A DNA stretch of 64,000 nt from Phenylobacterium montanum (GCF_018135625.1 NZ_CP073078.1:1892501-1956500); one strand, 5' to 3'; shown: positions 51,587 through 64,000, numbered from the stretch's first letter. Program-made: numbers and translations. The notes: a model not told the origin generated them from the sequence alone.

Positions 51587-53671
51587 TCAGAGCCCGCTCG
51601 GCTTGCAGCCGGTCTTCAGGAAGTCTTCGATCTGGACCAACTGGTGCTCCATCATGGCCGGGGTCATGGTGACGTACTGGTGGCCCATCTCTGGGATTTC
51701 GTCGTAGCGGACAGGCTTGCCCGCGGCCCGCAGGCTGGCGGCGAACTTGCGCGACTGTTCGACCTCGACCGTCTGATCCCGGTCGCCATGGTACAGGAAC
51801 ACAGGAATCTGCGCCTCCTTGGCGTGGGCCAGGGCGTCTAGTCCCTTGATCGTGTCGTGCTGGAAGGCGCGCTGCAGACGATTGTCGAATGTTGCCTTCT
51901 CAAGCGCAGCCAAGTCGCCGGCTCCGGCGCCCGAAATAGCGCACTGATAGAGACCGTTCGGTCGCACGGCCGCCGCAAGCGCCGCGTAGCCGCCGTAGGA
52001 ATAGCCGAACATCGCCACCCGCTTGGGATCGGCGATGCCCTGGGCGATCAACCACTTGACCCCGTCGTCCTTGTCGTCCTGCATCTTCTGGCCCCACTCG
52101 CCGTCGCCGGCGCGCCAGAGCTTCTGCCCCCAGCCGAACGAGCCGCGAAACTGCGGCCGCAACACGGCGTAGCCGCGGGACGCGAAATATTGGGTCCAGC
52201 CGCTGATGTCCCAGTCCAGTTCATCACGCGCCCAAGGTCCGCCATGGGGCTCGATCAGGGTCGGATAGGGTCCCGGTCCATAGACCGCTTTGGGCGGTGT
52301 GGTCAGGAAAGCCGGTATCATCAGGCCGTCTCGCGCCTTGTATTCAACCAGCCGATCCTCGCCGAGCTTCGCCGGATCGATCCAGGGGCGAGAACGCCCA
52401 AGCTGCGACAGCTTGGTCCCATCGGTCAGCAGATAGAATTCCGGCGGCTGCCGCGGCCCAGACTTTTCGACGATCATGAACTTGCGATCGGCGGACCAGC
52501 TGGTGATTTCGATGTCAAAATCGGGCGAAGTCGATATTTCGGCCTCGGTCCCGCTGCCCGGATCGATCCAGGTCTCAGCGACGTTTTGCACGCCGAGCGA
52601 CTGTTGGAGCCCCTTTGTAATGGCGTCCAGGCGGTCATCGACCCAATAGCGCCGGCCTCGATCCGCCTGCAGGCTGAATCCCAGAATCTCGCCATAGTCG
52701 GCCGAAGCGATCGACTGAGCCACATCGCCGCCGACATCGAACAGCTTGTGGCCAAACGCCGGCCCAAGGATCTTCTTCTGCTTGACGTCGTAGTCGTAGA
52801 TCCCCTGCTTCTCGCCGCCGTTCGAGGTGATGATTTCGACGATGTTCGGATCGGTGGTGAAGGCGGCCAGATTGGCGCCGCGCCGGTCCTTCAGGTGGTC
52901 GCGGAAATGCTCTTCCCAGGCGCCCGTCGTCGGGTTCTTTATCCACTGGGCGAAATAGGGCCCGTCCTTGTCGTAGTCGAACTCGCGTTTGGCCCGCAGT
53001 TCGCCGTTCAGATCGGCCTGGTAGCCAAAGACCTTTTCAGATCCGCGGGCGAGCCGCTCTGCGACGCCCGAATAGATGTCGACCCTGTAGATGTCTCCCC
53101 GCCCCTCTATGCGTTCGTCCTCGACCAGCACGTGCCGGGGATCGCGAGAAAGGACGGAAACAAGGCTGGCGTCAGTGAGGCGATCGACAAACTCATCGAC
53201 TTCGGACTGACCAACCCGCGATTCCGGCAGCAATGCCGCCCAGTCCTTGCCGTTGAGGTCGGTCACATACTGCTTGATGACGTGGGAGCGTCTGACGCCG
53301 AATGTCAGCGGCTGGATCGCCGAGACCAAAAGGCGGTCGTTCTTCAGGAAGCTCACGCCCAGGAACCGCATGTGGGCCGCGCCCAGATTGACCGGCTTGG
53401 CGTTAGGCTGGTCGGTCCGCCACACCGATATGATCGGTGTGACGCCGTCCGGCGAGGTCAGGGCGACGATGTGCTGACCATCCGGCGAGATGGACACGTC
53501 CCAGATCACCGGCTCGCGTGTGAAATCGCTGGCGGACGGCGGCCCGGCCGGTACGGTCTTAGCAACCGGGGCGGGATCGGCGGCTATTACCAGCCCCGGA
53601 AGGGCGCCAGCGCCCGACACCAGCAGAGCCACGGCCAGACCATGCCTCTTAAACCTTTCAAGCCAACGCAC
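51587..53671 (-). CDS. S9 family serine peptidase
   Basis: A 694-aa exported prolyl-oligopeptidase-type enzyme. The GTG start at 53671 is preceded by GGGGAG and opens a signal peptide (LAVALLVSGAGALPGLVIAADP). The catalytic region contains EPHGGPWARDELDWDI and the nucleophile motif GYSYGGYAA (Ser558). The acid is in HGDRDQTVEV and the histidine in EMGHQY. It is downstream of a TonB-dependent receptor on the same strand and probably digests the peptide taken up by it (inference). It resembles the S9 peptidase at 23295-25376 in plan but is a separate gene. Confidence 0.92.
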   Translation of the reverse strand: MRWLERFKRHGLAVALLVSGAGALPGLVIAADPAPVAKTVPAGPPSASDFTREPVIWDVSISPDGQHIVALTSPDGVTPIISVWRTDQPNAKPVNLGAAHMRFLGVSFLKNDRLLVSAIQPLTFGVRRSHVIKQYVTDLNGKDWAALLPESRVGQSEVDEFVDRLTDASLVSVLSRDPRHVLVEDERIEGRGDIYRVDIYSGVAERLARGSEKVFGYQADLNGELRAKREFDYDKDGPYFAQWIKNPTTGAWEEHFRDHLKDRRGANLAAFTTDPNIVEIITSNGGEKQGIYDYDVKQKKILGPAFGHKLFDVGGDVAQSIASADYGEILGFSLQADRGRRYWVDDRLDAITKGLQQSLGVQNVAETWIDPGSGTEAEISTSPDFDIEITSWSADRKFMIVEKSGPRQPPEFYLLTDGTKLSQLGRSRPWIDPAKLGEDRLVEYKARDGLMIPAFLTTPPKAVYGPGPYPTLIEPHGGPWARDELDWDISGWTQYFASRGYAVLRPQFRGSFGWGQKLWRAGDGEWGQKMQDDKDDGVKWLIAQGIADPKRVAMFGYSYGGYAALAAAVRPNGLYQCAISGAGAGDLAALEKATFDNRLQRAFQHDTIKGLDALAHAKEAQIPVFLYHGDRDQTVEVEQSRKFAASLRAAGKPVRYDEIPEMGHQYVTMTPAMMEHQLVQIEDFLKTGCKPSGL

Positions 53672-53780
53672 GCTTGCTCCCCGCCCCTGCGGCCCGACAG
53701 GACGGGCCGTCAGTATGGACAATCAAAACGCTGTAGACGGCGGGCGGCGCCGCTCGAAAGCGGCAGGCGCCCCTTCGACC

Positions 53781-56720
53781 TCAGAAGTCCTTGCTCAGCG
53801 AGAAGTAGAACGAGCGGCCATAGAGGTTGAGATTGCCATATCCGTTCGCGAACTCGCCCACACGCGAGGCGAAGGCTGCGTCAGGGTTGTTGCTGATCAC
53901 GGGCGGATAGTCATTGAAAAGGTTGCGGATGACGAAAGTCGCCCTCCACTTGTCGCCCTGATACTCGACCCCCAGAGAATGGTAGAGCTGATCTTTCTGG
54001 AATTCCAAATACCGCCCTCCCGGGGTTTCGCCTGTGATGGGGTATTCGTTCTGTTCACCCAGATATCTCATCGACCAGTCGAAGGTCCAATCTTTGTGTC
54101 GGAAGAGCAGCTGCAAGTTTCCATTCCAGCGAGGCTCGCCGAACGTGCCCGTATAGTTGGTGACCGGACTGCCGGGGAATAGTTCCTGCTTGTCCTCGAT
54201 GGCGTATGTCGTTTTGAGGTCCAGGGTGAATTCGCCGATGTCGAACTTCTTGCGATAGACCAAGTCGGCGTCGATACCCGACACCAGCTGCTGCGCCACG
54301 TTCAAGTAGGAGTCATCGATGAGCGCAATGTTGTTGTTGGAGTCACGCGGCGAGATCAGCGTGCAGTATGGCGAGCCATTTCGGAACTGGCTACTGTCGT
54401 AGCAGAGGTTCAGAATGTTGTCGGGCCCCAGGGTGGTGATCTCGTTGTCGACCTCGATATGGAAATAGCTGACACTCACCTGTAGATCGGCGAAGGAAGG
54501 TTGCCAGACCGGCCCCACGGTGAGGTTCTTGGAGGTTTCTGACTTCAGGCGCCCTTGTGCGCCTTGGGTGAAAACCTCCGGCGTCGAACTGTAGCCGAGG
54601 AAATTGCCAGGCAGCCCCTCCGAGGCGCAGTTCTTATACAAGTTCGAAGTCGGCGCAGCGTTCACACCGTACTGGGCGCAAGGGTCGAGCGCGCCCGTGA
54701 AGCTGGTCTGCGCCGCTAGATAGTTCTCGTAAAGCGCAGGCCCGCGGAACGAGGTGCCATAAGTGGCGCGAGCGCGAAGCGAGGGGATGATCTGCCAGTT
54801 CAGATTGAGCTTGTAGGTCAGATCACTGCCGCCTGAACGGTAGTTGGTGTACCGGGTGGAGACGTTGAGGGTCAGGCTGTCGACCAGCGGCTTGCCCTTG
54901 AGTAGGGGCGCCTCGCCTTCGAGATACAGCTCGACCACGCCGTTGTCGCCCCGGGTAACCCCGGCGCTCGACAGGTTGAAGTAGTCGTGGGCGACTGCAT
55001 ACTTGCCCGGATAGTCGTCCAGGCTGTCGTAGCGATACTCGATGCCGATCACGCCCTGGACCGGGCCGGCCGGCAGGTTGAAGATCGGACCATCCGCCGT
55101 GGCGTCGAACACGACCTGGTCGTAGCTGGTGTGGCCCTTGTCGACGGTCCGCATGTAGGCCAGGGCGGGGTCCCTAGTGAGTTGCGCAGAGCTTTCGAAG
55201 AAGTTCAGCGGATAGCACTTTTCGGCCGGGTTCGAGACGTTGACGGCGCAGGTATAGCTGAGCCCATCCACCGGATTGAACCGCACCAGCGCCGGGTCGG
55301 TGCCCGACGGCGCCACGACGACGTTGAGCGCGTTCTCGAACCGATGCGCGAGCACCGTATCTGTCGTGTAGTGCGCGCGCGACAGGCCGTAGGTCAGGCT
55401 GGTGTCCCACTTCCATCCCTTGAGGAACGAGCCAAAATCGCCGCGAAGGCCAAACAGGGCGCGGCCGGCCCAGACGTCCTGGGTCTGCTGGGTCACCGGC
55501 ATGGTCAGGATCGGCTGCACGAAATCCGGGCCATTTTCCGCCGAGGTGAACGGATTGAACGGGTTCTGCGACACGGCGACGATGTCATTGTCCGTGGCCG
55601 GGAACAGCTGCGGCAGGAAGGCGGCCTGCTGGGAGCGACGATTGGTGAGCAGATCTTCGAAATAGAACTCGACATTGTGCGGAAGGTCCGCGGCGCCAAT
55701 CAGGGTGAAGGCGGCGCGGCGTGACGGCGACGCCGCGTCAACATCTGCCGTACGCGGATCGGTAGCGATGTTGGTGAGCCGGGGAACCGTCCCGAAGTGG
55801 CTTTGGCTGAACGGCGAATAGGGAAACTGGGCGCCCTGCGAGGGGTCATAGACCCATACACCGCCGGTGCTGAAGTCCGACACGTTGTTGGTCTGGGTGT
55901 TGGCGCAATAGGGCGAACCATCCGCATAGCTGCGGCCGAAGTTGTAGGGACCGCCAGTCGGCAGCCGCTGCAGTTCCAGCGGGCAGGCGCCGCCGGGCAA
56001 ATCACGGATGCGAATGGCGTTCTCCTGAAAATATTGCAGGCCGAACAACACGTGGTAGTTGTCACGCACCCGGCCGCCGGACACCGCCACCTCGAACTGC
56101 TTACCCGCACCTTCTTGCGGGATGCTGTCATTGGTTTCGATGTTCAGGCCATCGAACTTGTTGCGAGTGATGATGTTGACCACACCCCCGATGGCGTCCG
56201 AGCCGTAGATCGAGGAGGCGCCGTCCTTCAGAACTTCGTAGCGTTCAACTAGCGCGTCCGGAATGACATTCAGGTCAACGTCGGCGACTGTACCGCTGAC
56301 CCCAGCCGGGTTGAGGCGGCGACCGTTCAAGAGGACAAGGGTCCGTTGTCCCCCAAGGCCGCGCAGCGACAGCGAACTGATGCCGGGGCCGCCATTTACG
56401 ACGTACCCGCCGAACTGGTTGTTGATCTGGGTGTAACCCGCGGCTGCGGTACTGCCCTGAAGGACGCTGATGGAGTCGATCAGGCCCTCGAGACGCGCGT
56501 CATGGTTGGTGATCACCTGCACCGGCGCCGGTGTGTTGAAGGTGGTGTGATGCAGACGCGAGCCGGTCACCACGACCTCGTTCGAAGCGGGCTTGGATGG
56601 CGGCGTTGGCGTCGAGGGCGGGTTCTGGGTGGTGTTGGCGGTTTGCGCCGCGACCGACGAGGCCACGAAAACAGCGCACAGCATCGTGCTCGCCAGCAGC
56701 GAGCTCTTTACAATCGACAT
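53781..56720 (-). CDS. TonB-dependent outer-membrane receptor
   Basis: A 979-aa TonB receptor. A signal peptide (ASTMLCAVFVASSVAAQ) is followed by a Pro-rich segment and the VVVTGSR opening of the plug. Within the plug are SISVLQGSTA, SLSLRGLGGQRTLVLLNGRR and YEVLKDGASSIYGSDAIGGVVNIITR. The rest is the 22-stranded barrel, ending in an aromatic Phe (YFSLSKDF), the outer-membrane assembly signal. Receptors of this plug type often take up peptides or plant-derived compounds (family knowledge). It stands upstream of the S9 peptidase, with 109 bases between them. Confidence 0.93.
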   Translation of the reverse strand: MSIVKSSLLASTMLCAVFVASSVAAQTANTTQNPPSTPTPPSKPASNEVVVTGSRLHHTTFNTPAPVQVITNHDARLEGLIDSISVLQGSTAAAGYTQINNQFGGYVVNGGPGISSLSLRGLGGQRTLVLLNGRRLNPAGVSGTVADVDLNVIPDALVERYEVLKDGASSIYGSDAIGGVVNIITRNKFDGLNIETNDSIPQEGAGKQFEVAVSGGRVRDNYHVLFGLQYFQENAIRIRDLPGGACPLELQRLPTGGPYNFGRSYADGSPYCANTQTNNVSDFSTGGVWVYDPSQGAQFPYSPFSQSHFGTVPRLTNIATDPRTADVDAASPSRRAAFTLIGAADLPHNVEFYFEDLLTNRRSQQAAFLPQLFPATDNDIVAVSQNPFNPFTSAENGPDFVQPILTMPVTQQTQDVWAGRALFGLRGDFGSFLKGWKWDTSLTYGLSRAHYTTDTVLAHRFENALNVVVAPSGTDPALVRFNPVDGLSYTCAVNVSNPAEKCYPLNFFESSAQLTRDPALAYMRTVDKGHTSYDQVVFDATADGPIFNLPAGPVQGVIGIEYRYDSLDDYPGKYAVAHDYFNLSSAGVTRGDNGVVELYLEGEAPLLKGKPLVDSLTLNVSTRYTNYRSGGSDLTYKLNLNWQIIPSLRARATYGTSFRGPALYENYLAAQTSFTGALDPCAQYGVNAAPTSNLYKNCASEGLPGNFLGYSSTPEVFTQGAQGRLKSETSKNLTVGPVWQPSFADLQVSVSYFHIEVDNEITTLGPDNILNLCYDSSQFRNGSPYCTLISPRDSNNNIALIDDSYLNVAQQLVSGIDADLVYRKKFDIGEFTLDLKTTYAIEDKQELFPGSPVTNYTGTFGEPRWNGNLQLLFRHKDWTFDWSMRYLGEQNEYPITGETPGGRYLEFQKDQLYHSLGVEYQGDKWRATFVIRNLFNDYPPVISNNPDAAFASRVGEFANGYGNLNLYGRSFYFSLSKDF

Positions 56721-56959
56721 CCAAAGCCCCTCTCAAATCGCCCTTCTCGGCCTGTGCGACCTTTGGTCGCCGCCGATCCTTGGAATCGACGCTAGACACC
56801 CGTTTTGAGTTTATCCAGTCCCGAACTGCAAATTACCGTCACATGGCGAACACCTTGTTGCCCCATTCCCACAGCCATGCCCCTGGCGCAGCGAAAGCGG
56901 CCATTAAATTGCGCGATTGAAACACGTCACGGCAAATTCCACCTTTGTCGCCTCCGTGC
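56721..56959. other. intergenic region between the divergent TonB receptor and carB genes
   Basis: The full gap is 341 bases, 56721-57061, and must hold two promoters. The last part contains the carB promoter described separately. The rest is AT-richer near 56820-56910 (CCATTAAATTGCGCGATTGAAAC), which is where the receptor promoter probably lies. I see no gene or strong hairpin. Confidence 0.4.
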
Positions 56960-56988
56960 TTGCGCTCCGCCCCCCTCCCCTCTAAACG
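56960..56988 (+). promoter_or_regulatory. putative sigma-73 promoter of carB
   Basis: TTGCGCT (56960-56966), a 14-base C-rich spacer, then TCTAAACG (56981-56988). The arrangement and the TAAAC core match those before carA (50295-50323), which suggests that the two separated car genes are kept under a similar promoter. Confidence 0.45.
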
Positions 56989-57061
56989 ACCCCCTTAACC
57001 TGCAATTCGTCGGTGAGGGACGCGCGGCTAGCGCGGCCTCGCCCTTGCGCGCGAGACGACC

Positions 57062-60333
<3,272 letters not shown>

Positions 60334-60343
<10 letters not shown>

Positions 60344-60771
60344 GGGGCGAGGGTTTTCACGAAGTCCACCGTGTTGAGCGGAAGGGTCTCGTGAGGATAG
60401 ACGCGCACCTCAGTCCAGCCGCGTGAGGCGTAGAATCCCCGGGCCTTGAGATTGGGCTCCAGGCAGCGCAGCCGGGCCGTCGTAAGCCCGCGCCCGGCTA
60501 TCTCGGTCTCGAGCGCCGCGAGGAGCGCGGTTCCAGCGCCTTTGCCTTGAGAGGCAGGGTGAATCCAGAGGTCGCTGACGATGTCGGCTTCCGTGAGCCC
60601 GACGCCGATGATGGCGCCTGAAGAGCATGCCACCCAGGCGTTCGCCCAGTCATCGTCGCCCGCCCTCAGCGGCTCCGACGTCCACAACCCGCCGTAGGTC
60701 GCTTCCAGCGAGGCTTCGACGCACTGCCTGATCGTGGGGACGTCGGTGGGGGTGGCGTTTCGGATGATCAC
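60334..60771 (-). CDS. GNAT family N-acetyltransferase
   Basis: A 145-aa acetyl-CoA-dependent acetyltransferase. Motif A is [22 protein letters not shown] (the R/Q-x-x-G-x-G/A loop), and [19 protein letters not shown] is motif B. The acceptor is unknown. It is convergent with carB. Confidence 0.88.
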
Positions 60772-60834
60772 AATGGGATCCCACGGCCAACGCCCCCAGC
60801 CAGGGTAGCTCGGCTGAAAGCCTGCAAGCGGTGG

Positions 60835-61281
60835 TTAGCCGCCAGCGCGCCCTTGCGCCATCTTATCGATGATATCGACGATCTCCGCCACCGAGATGGT
60901 GAACACGCCCCCCTTGGCGGATTTCCAATCTGCGATTCCGGGCCTGACGTCAGGAAAAGTCGCATCGCTTTTCACGAGCACGGTGACGCTCTTGTCGAGT
61001 GTGTCCTTTGACACCGGCACGTGCGCGATCTCGCTGAGACGGTGATCGCTTCCAAGATGAACCCCGACAATGCTGACATGGTAGATAGGGCCGCTTTTCG
61101 TCAGGACCGGGTCGCTCTCGACAACCTGTATCTTCAGTAGCGAAGCAGGGTCGCTCGGTCTGGCGTGATACTGCCAGATTTGGCCAGCGGCGTAGGCTGG
61201 GCGCGCGGACTGCGCGAGCGCCGAATCGAAGATCAGGCCGATTCCCAATAGGCCAGCCATAGCCACTATAACCGCCCGCAT
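60835..61281 (-). CDS. hypothetical secreted protein
   Basis: A 148-aa exported protein with a signal peptide (MAGLLGIGLIFDSALAQ). The mature part begins YAAGQIWQYHARPSDPASLLKIQVVESDPVL and has VYHVSIVGVHLG-type beta strands. I do not recognise the family. The ATG at 61281 gives a clean signal; a start at 61341 would add a poor N-terminus. It lies upstream of the GNAT gene on the same strand with 63 bases between. Confidence 0.6.
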   Translation of the reverse strand: MRAVIVAMAGLLGIGLIFDSALAQSARPAYAAGQIWQYHARPSDPASLLKIQVVESDPVLTKSGPIYHVSIVGVHLGSDHRLSEIAHVPVSKDTLDKSVTVLVKSDATFPDVRPGIADWKSAKGGVFTISVAEIVDIIDKMAQGRAGG

Positions 61282-61520
61282 ATTCCGTCGCCCCCTGAAG
61301 CCCACCAGACGATACACACAACAATCGCGGCCGTAATCCAAGCAGGACGACCCAGCGGGATGCCCGCACCTGTGACCGCTCGCGCCCCTTCAGAGGCCTG
61401 CGAGTGCAATTGACCGTAGCTGAACCTGGCTCCTGCCTCGGTCCGCCGGCCACAGGCTCGAGTCTGCCTTTACATCTTCGCCTTTACGTATATACAACTA
61501 CTTCTTTACGGAGCCCGCCG

Positions 61521-61757
61521 ATGCTCAACATCCGCAATCCCCGCGCCGCAGCGCTCGCCCGGGCCCTAGCGGAGAAGCGCAGGATCACCATGACCGACGC
61601 GGTGATCGAGGCGCTGTCCAACGAATTGGCGCGAGAGGCCGAAACGACGCCGCTGAAGTCCCGGCTCGGCGCCATCATCGACGACTTCATTCGCCCCGAA
61701 CGAATTGTCGGCCGAGACCTGACCAAGGACGAGATCGACGCCATGTGGGGCGACTGA
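61521..61757 (+). CDS. vapB: antitoxin, VapB family
   Basis: A 78-aa antitoxin of the VapB/PSK type: LNIRNPRAAALARALAEKRRITMTDAVIEALSNELAREAE is the DNA-binding head, followed by a C-terminal toxin-wrapping tail (PERIVGRDLTKDEIDAMWG). The stop overlaps the ATG of the toxin gene (TGATG). A palindromic GTATATAC stands at 61488-61495, about 25 bases upstream, a possible operator or -10 region. Confidence 0.85.
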   Translation: MLNIRNPRAAALARALAEKRRITMTDAVIEALSNELAREAETTPLKSRLGAIIDDFIRPERIVGRDLTKDEIDAMWGD

Positions 61758-62146
61758 TGCTCATCGACACCTCCGCCTTGATGGCGATCATCCTCAAGGA
61801 GCCTGAGGCGGACAGCTTCATCGAACGGCTGCAGGGAGCCCAGCACCGCTACACCTCGCCGCTGGTCGTGCTCGAAGCAGTGATGCGCCTGTCGTCCCTG
61901 CTGGACGCTGGCGTGCCGGAGATCAAAACCTTCGTCGGCAAGGTTCTCGCCGAAGCGGGCGTTGAAGTCGTTCCGATCAACGCCCGGATGGCCGACCTCG
62001 CGGTCGAGGCTTTCGATCGCTTCGGCAAGGGCCGTCACCCCGCACGGCTGAACCTGGCCGACTGCATGTCCTATGCGGCGGCCAAGGCTTACCGGACCCC
62101 GCTGCTTTATAAGGGCGAGGATTTCAGCAAGACCGACCTAGCCTAG
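61757..62146 (+). CDS. vapC: PIN-domain ribonuclease toxin, VapC family
   Basis: A 129-aa toxin with the PIN acidic residues: MLIDTSALMAI (first Asp), LEAVMRLS (Glu), and the later LNLADCMSYAAAKAYRTPLLYKGEDF (Asp plus Asp). VapC toxins cleave RNA, commonly tRNA (family knowledge). It starts inside the vapB stop codon. Confidence 0.9.
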   Translation: MLIDTSALMAIILKEPEADSFIERLQGAQHRYTSPLVVLEAVMRLSSLLDAGVPEIKTFVGKVLAEAGVEVVPINARMADLAVEAFDRFGKGRHPARLNLADCMSYAAAKAYRTPLLYKGEDFSKTDLA

Positions 62147-62246
62147 CCCCCGCTCAACCAGCGATCTTCGGACTCCGACACCCGCGCGCCCTGGAGCGCG
62201 GCCGCCTCGCTCCCTACCTTGGAGGCAAGACCCAGGGAAGGCGCGC

Positions 62247-63116
62247 ATGGACGGCGATATCCGCACAGGAACCGTGACCCAGGTGCTGGCGCCCGCAGCG
62301 TGGAGCGAGGACGACTGGCGGCGGGTTTCGGTGGGCGTCTATCGCAGCACCGCCGGGGTCTTCCCGACCCCTGGCTCGCCGCATCACAAGCTGGGGGTGC
62401 ACCTCGGCCCACCGGTGAACGTGTCATGCCGCTGCCGGGAACAGGTCGCCAATGGCCCGCGCCGGCATGGCGACACTGACCTGATCCCCGCAGGCATTGA
62501 CGGTGTCTGGATCGACGAGGCTCCCGCCAGCTTTTTGCGCCTCGGGCTCTCGCACCGACTGCTGCGCGAGACCGCCGGCGAAATGGACCTGGACCCCGAC
62601 CGGATCGCCCTGACGCCGCGCCTGCAACTGCGCGATCCGCAGGTCCAGCATATCGCCTGGGCGCTGAAGGCTGAGGCCGAGACCGGCGAGACCGGCGGGC
62701 GGCTCTATGCCGAGAGCCTGTCCGTCGCCCTTTCGGCCCACCTGGTGCGCCGGTACGCCGAGCCCCTGCCCACTCCGAGGCCGCAGCAGGGTCTGAGCGA
62801 GCGTCAGCGGCGGCGCGTGCTCGACTATATCGACGCCCATCTCGACGAGGACCTGTCGCTGGCGCGGCTGGCGGAGATCGCCGGAGTCAGCGTCTCGCAC
62901 TTCAAGCCCCTGTTCCGCCGCACGGTCGGGGCGCCGCCGCATCAGTATGTGATCCAGCGCCGGGTCGACCGCGCCCGCCTGCTGCTGGCGAACGGCCACG
63001 CCAGCATCAGCGAGGCGGCGTTCGAGGCCGGCTTCACCCACCCGAGCCACATGGCGCGCTGGATGCGCCGGCTTCTGGGCGTCACCCCCGCGGCGCTGGT
63101 TCGTCATGGCGCCTGA
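62247..63116 (+). CDS. AraC family transcriptional regulator
   Basis: A 289-aa regulator. The C-terminal double helix-turn-helix is YIDAHLDEDLSLARLAEIAGVSVSHFKPLFRRTVGAPPHQYVIQRRVDRARLLL and ISEAAFEAGFTHPSHMARWMRRLLGVTPAALVRH. The N-terminal half has LGPPVNVSCRC and a cupin-like strand pattern that would bind an inducer. GGGAAGG precedes the ATG. The next two genes on this strand may be under its control. Confidence 0.9.
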   Translation: MDGDIRTGTVTQVLAPAAWSEDDWRRVSVGVYRSTAGVFPTPGSPHHKLGVHLGPPVNVSCRCREQVANGPRRHGDTDLIPAGIDGVWIDEAPASFLRLGLSHRLLRETAGEMDLDPDRIALTPRLQLRDPQVQHIAWALKAEAETGETGGRLYAESLSVALSAHLVRRYAEPLPTPRPQQGLSERQRRRVLDYIDAHLDEDLSLARLAEIAGVSVSHFKPLFRRTVGAPPHQYVIQRRVDRARLLLANGHASISEAAFEAGFTHPSHMARWMRRLLGVTPAALVRHGA

Positions 63117-63240
63117 CGCGCGCCATCATCCGTTTGTGCTCAGCCGCGGCGGCGCGTGCGCGACAGTTCGGCCGCCGCCAGACCATCATGGCCCCGGATC
63201 GCGCCAAGTGAGGGCGCGCACAAACGCCGGAGACCGAACC

Positions 63241-63606
63241 ATGCCCAATCGGGGCCGAGTCGAAGCCTTCATCGCCCGCGTGGAGCGGGGCGACTATGTC
63301 GGCGCGATCGAGGACTACTACGCCGAGCACGCCACCATGCAGGACAATGACGGCCCCGTCCGCGGCGGCCGCGAGGCCCTGGTCGCGCACGAAAAGATCG
63401 TCATGGCCGCCATGCCCAAGATCGCCACCCGCCCGGTCGAGCGCTGGCTGGTGGACGGCGACCGTGTGGCGATCAACTGGGTGTTCGACTTCACCTTCCC
63501 CGACGGGCGCACCGGCGTCCTCGACGAGATCGCCCTGCAGGAATGGGAGGGCGACCGCATCGTGCGCGAACGCTTCTACTTCGATCCAGCCTGGCGACCA
63601 GCATAG
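63241..63606 (+). CDS. SnoaL-like/NTF2-fold protein
   Basis: A 121-aa single-domain protein: VEAFIARVERGDYVGAIEDYYAEHATMQDNDGPVRGGREALVAHEKIVMAAMP, ending LQEWEGDRIVRERFYFDPAW. It is the SnoaL-like group of the NTF2 fold, small enzymes or binding proteins. It stands between the AraC regulator and the PEP-mutase-family gene and is 12 bases from the latter, probably one transcript. Confidence 0.85.
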   Translation: MPNRGRVEAFIARVERGDYVGAIEDYYAEHATMQDNDGPVRGGREALVAHEKIVMAAMPKIATRPVERWLVDGDRVAINWVFDFTFPDGRTGVLDEIALQEWEGDRIVRERFYFDPAWRPA

Positions 63607-63617
63607 GAGAGCCGCCG

Positions 63618-64000
63618 ATGACCATAGCCCGGGATCAGGCCGAAAAGGCCGAGCGCTTCAGCGCCCTTCACCGCGAGGGCTGCTTCATCCTGCCCAACGC
63701 CTGGGACTTCGCCAGCGCCGCCTTGATCGCCGAGGCCGGGTTTGCGGCCCTGGCCACCACTTCTTCGGGCGTCGCCTTCGCCAACGGCCTGCCGGACGGC
63801 GAGCACATCGGCCGCGACCGCATGATCGCCATCGGCGGCGAGATCGCCCGCCGCATCCCTGTGCCGGTGACCATCGACCTCGAGGCCGGCTATGGCCCCG
63901 AGCCCGAGGACGTGGCGACCTCGGTGCGCGCCGCCATCGCCGCCGGCGCGGTGGGCTGCAATATCGAAGACCACGACTCGCGGACCGGAACCTTGTTTGA
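63618..64000 (+). CDS. isocitrate lyase/PEP mutase family protein, N-terminal part
   Basis: The first 127 codons of a PEP-mutase/isocitrate-lyase-type enzyme; the window ends within it. LPNAWDFASAALIAEAGFAALATTSSGVAFANGLPDG is the family start, and TIDLEAGYGPEPEDV and GCNIEDHDSRTG are the metal and substrate segments. Such enzymes cleave or form C-C or P-C bonds in 2-methylcitrate, oxaloacetate or carboxyphosphonate-type reactions. Which one is open because the C-terminus is missing. Confidence 0.88.
   Translation, partial: MTIARDQAEKAERFSALHREGCFILPNAWDFASAALIAEAGFAALATTSSGVAFANGLPDGEHIGRDRMIAIGGEIARRIPVPVTIDLEAGYGPEPEDVATSVRAAIAAGAVGCNIEDHDSRTGTLF

Overview
The window reads as chromosomal DNA of a stalked alphaproteobacterium of the Caulobacterales (Caulobacter/Phenylobacterium type). 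The evidence is a complete holdfast-anchor set (hfaA-hfaB-hfaD), a dnaG-rpoD pair, UrcA and TonB-receptor/S9-peptidase genes, high GC with strong third-position bias, many GTG/TTG starts, and intergenic palindromic repeats. I cannot name the species. I saw no rRNA, tRNA, CRISPR array, prophage or insertion sequence.

Layout. 1-3.7 kb: end of a CBS-domain gene, a rhomboid protease, and the holdfast-anchor operon. 3.7-13.3 kb: M16 protease lipoprotein, cyclophilin, alpha/beta hydrolase, several small secreted or PAS-like proteins, a UrcA protein and an unknown two-gene unit. 13.3-19.4 kb: a large GH16/RTX-type secreted glycanase, an aldo/keto reductase and a GMC oxidoreductase. 19.6-20.8 kb: an isolated AT-rich gene that looks acquired. 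21-27 kb: small genes (NTF2-like, two overlapping small proteins, cold-shock protein), an S9 peptidase, two tandem tiny membrane proteins, an apparently SOS-controlled gene, and most of the palindromic repeats.

27-34.8 kb: an AceE/transketolase-like ThDP enzyme, phaB and a universal stress protein that diverge from a shared region with two FNR/FixK-type boxes, a penicillin acylase, enoyl-CoA hydratase and a gamma-carbonic-anhydrase-like protein. 34.8-38.4 kb: phoH behind a structured leader ending in a terminator, a class D beta-lactamase homologue that has lost its active site, an esterase and a 2OG-oxygenase-like protein. 38.4-43.8 kb: a catabolic-looking group (P450, phosphotransferase-like kinase, rubredoxin, serine hydrolase) with two palindromic operators, TfoX-like protein, and a LuxR-HTH/VOC fusion. 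43.8-50.3 kb: a ParDE pair, rpoD-dnaG, and an ECF41 sigma-factor operon whose own promoter matches the ECF41 consensus. 50.3-60.3 kb: carA and carB, separated by an inserted-looking S9 peptidase/TonB receptor pair on the other strand. 60.3-64 kb: GNAT, a secreted protein, VapBC, an AraC regulator, an NTF2-like protein and a PEP-mutase-family gene cut by the window end.

Most noteworthy are the ECF41 module with its matching promoter, the symmetrical pair of FNR-type boxes between phaB and usp, the LexA-type box abutting an uncharacterised gene, the pseudo-beta-lactamase, the phoH leader, the tandem micro-membrane proteins and the chimeric palindromic repeat. I did not find a clear new defence or mobile system.
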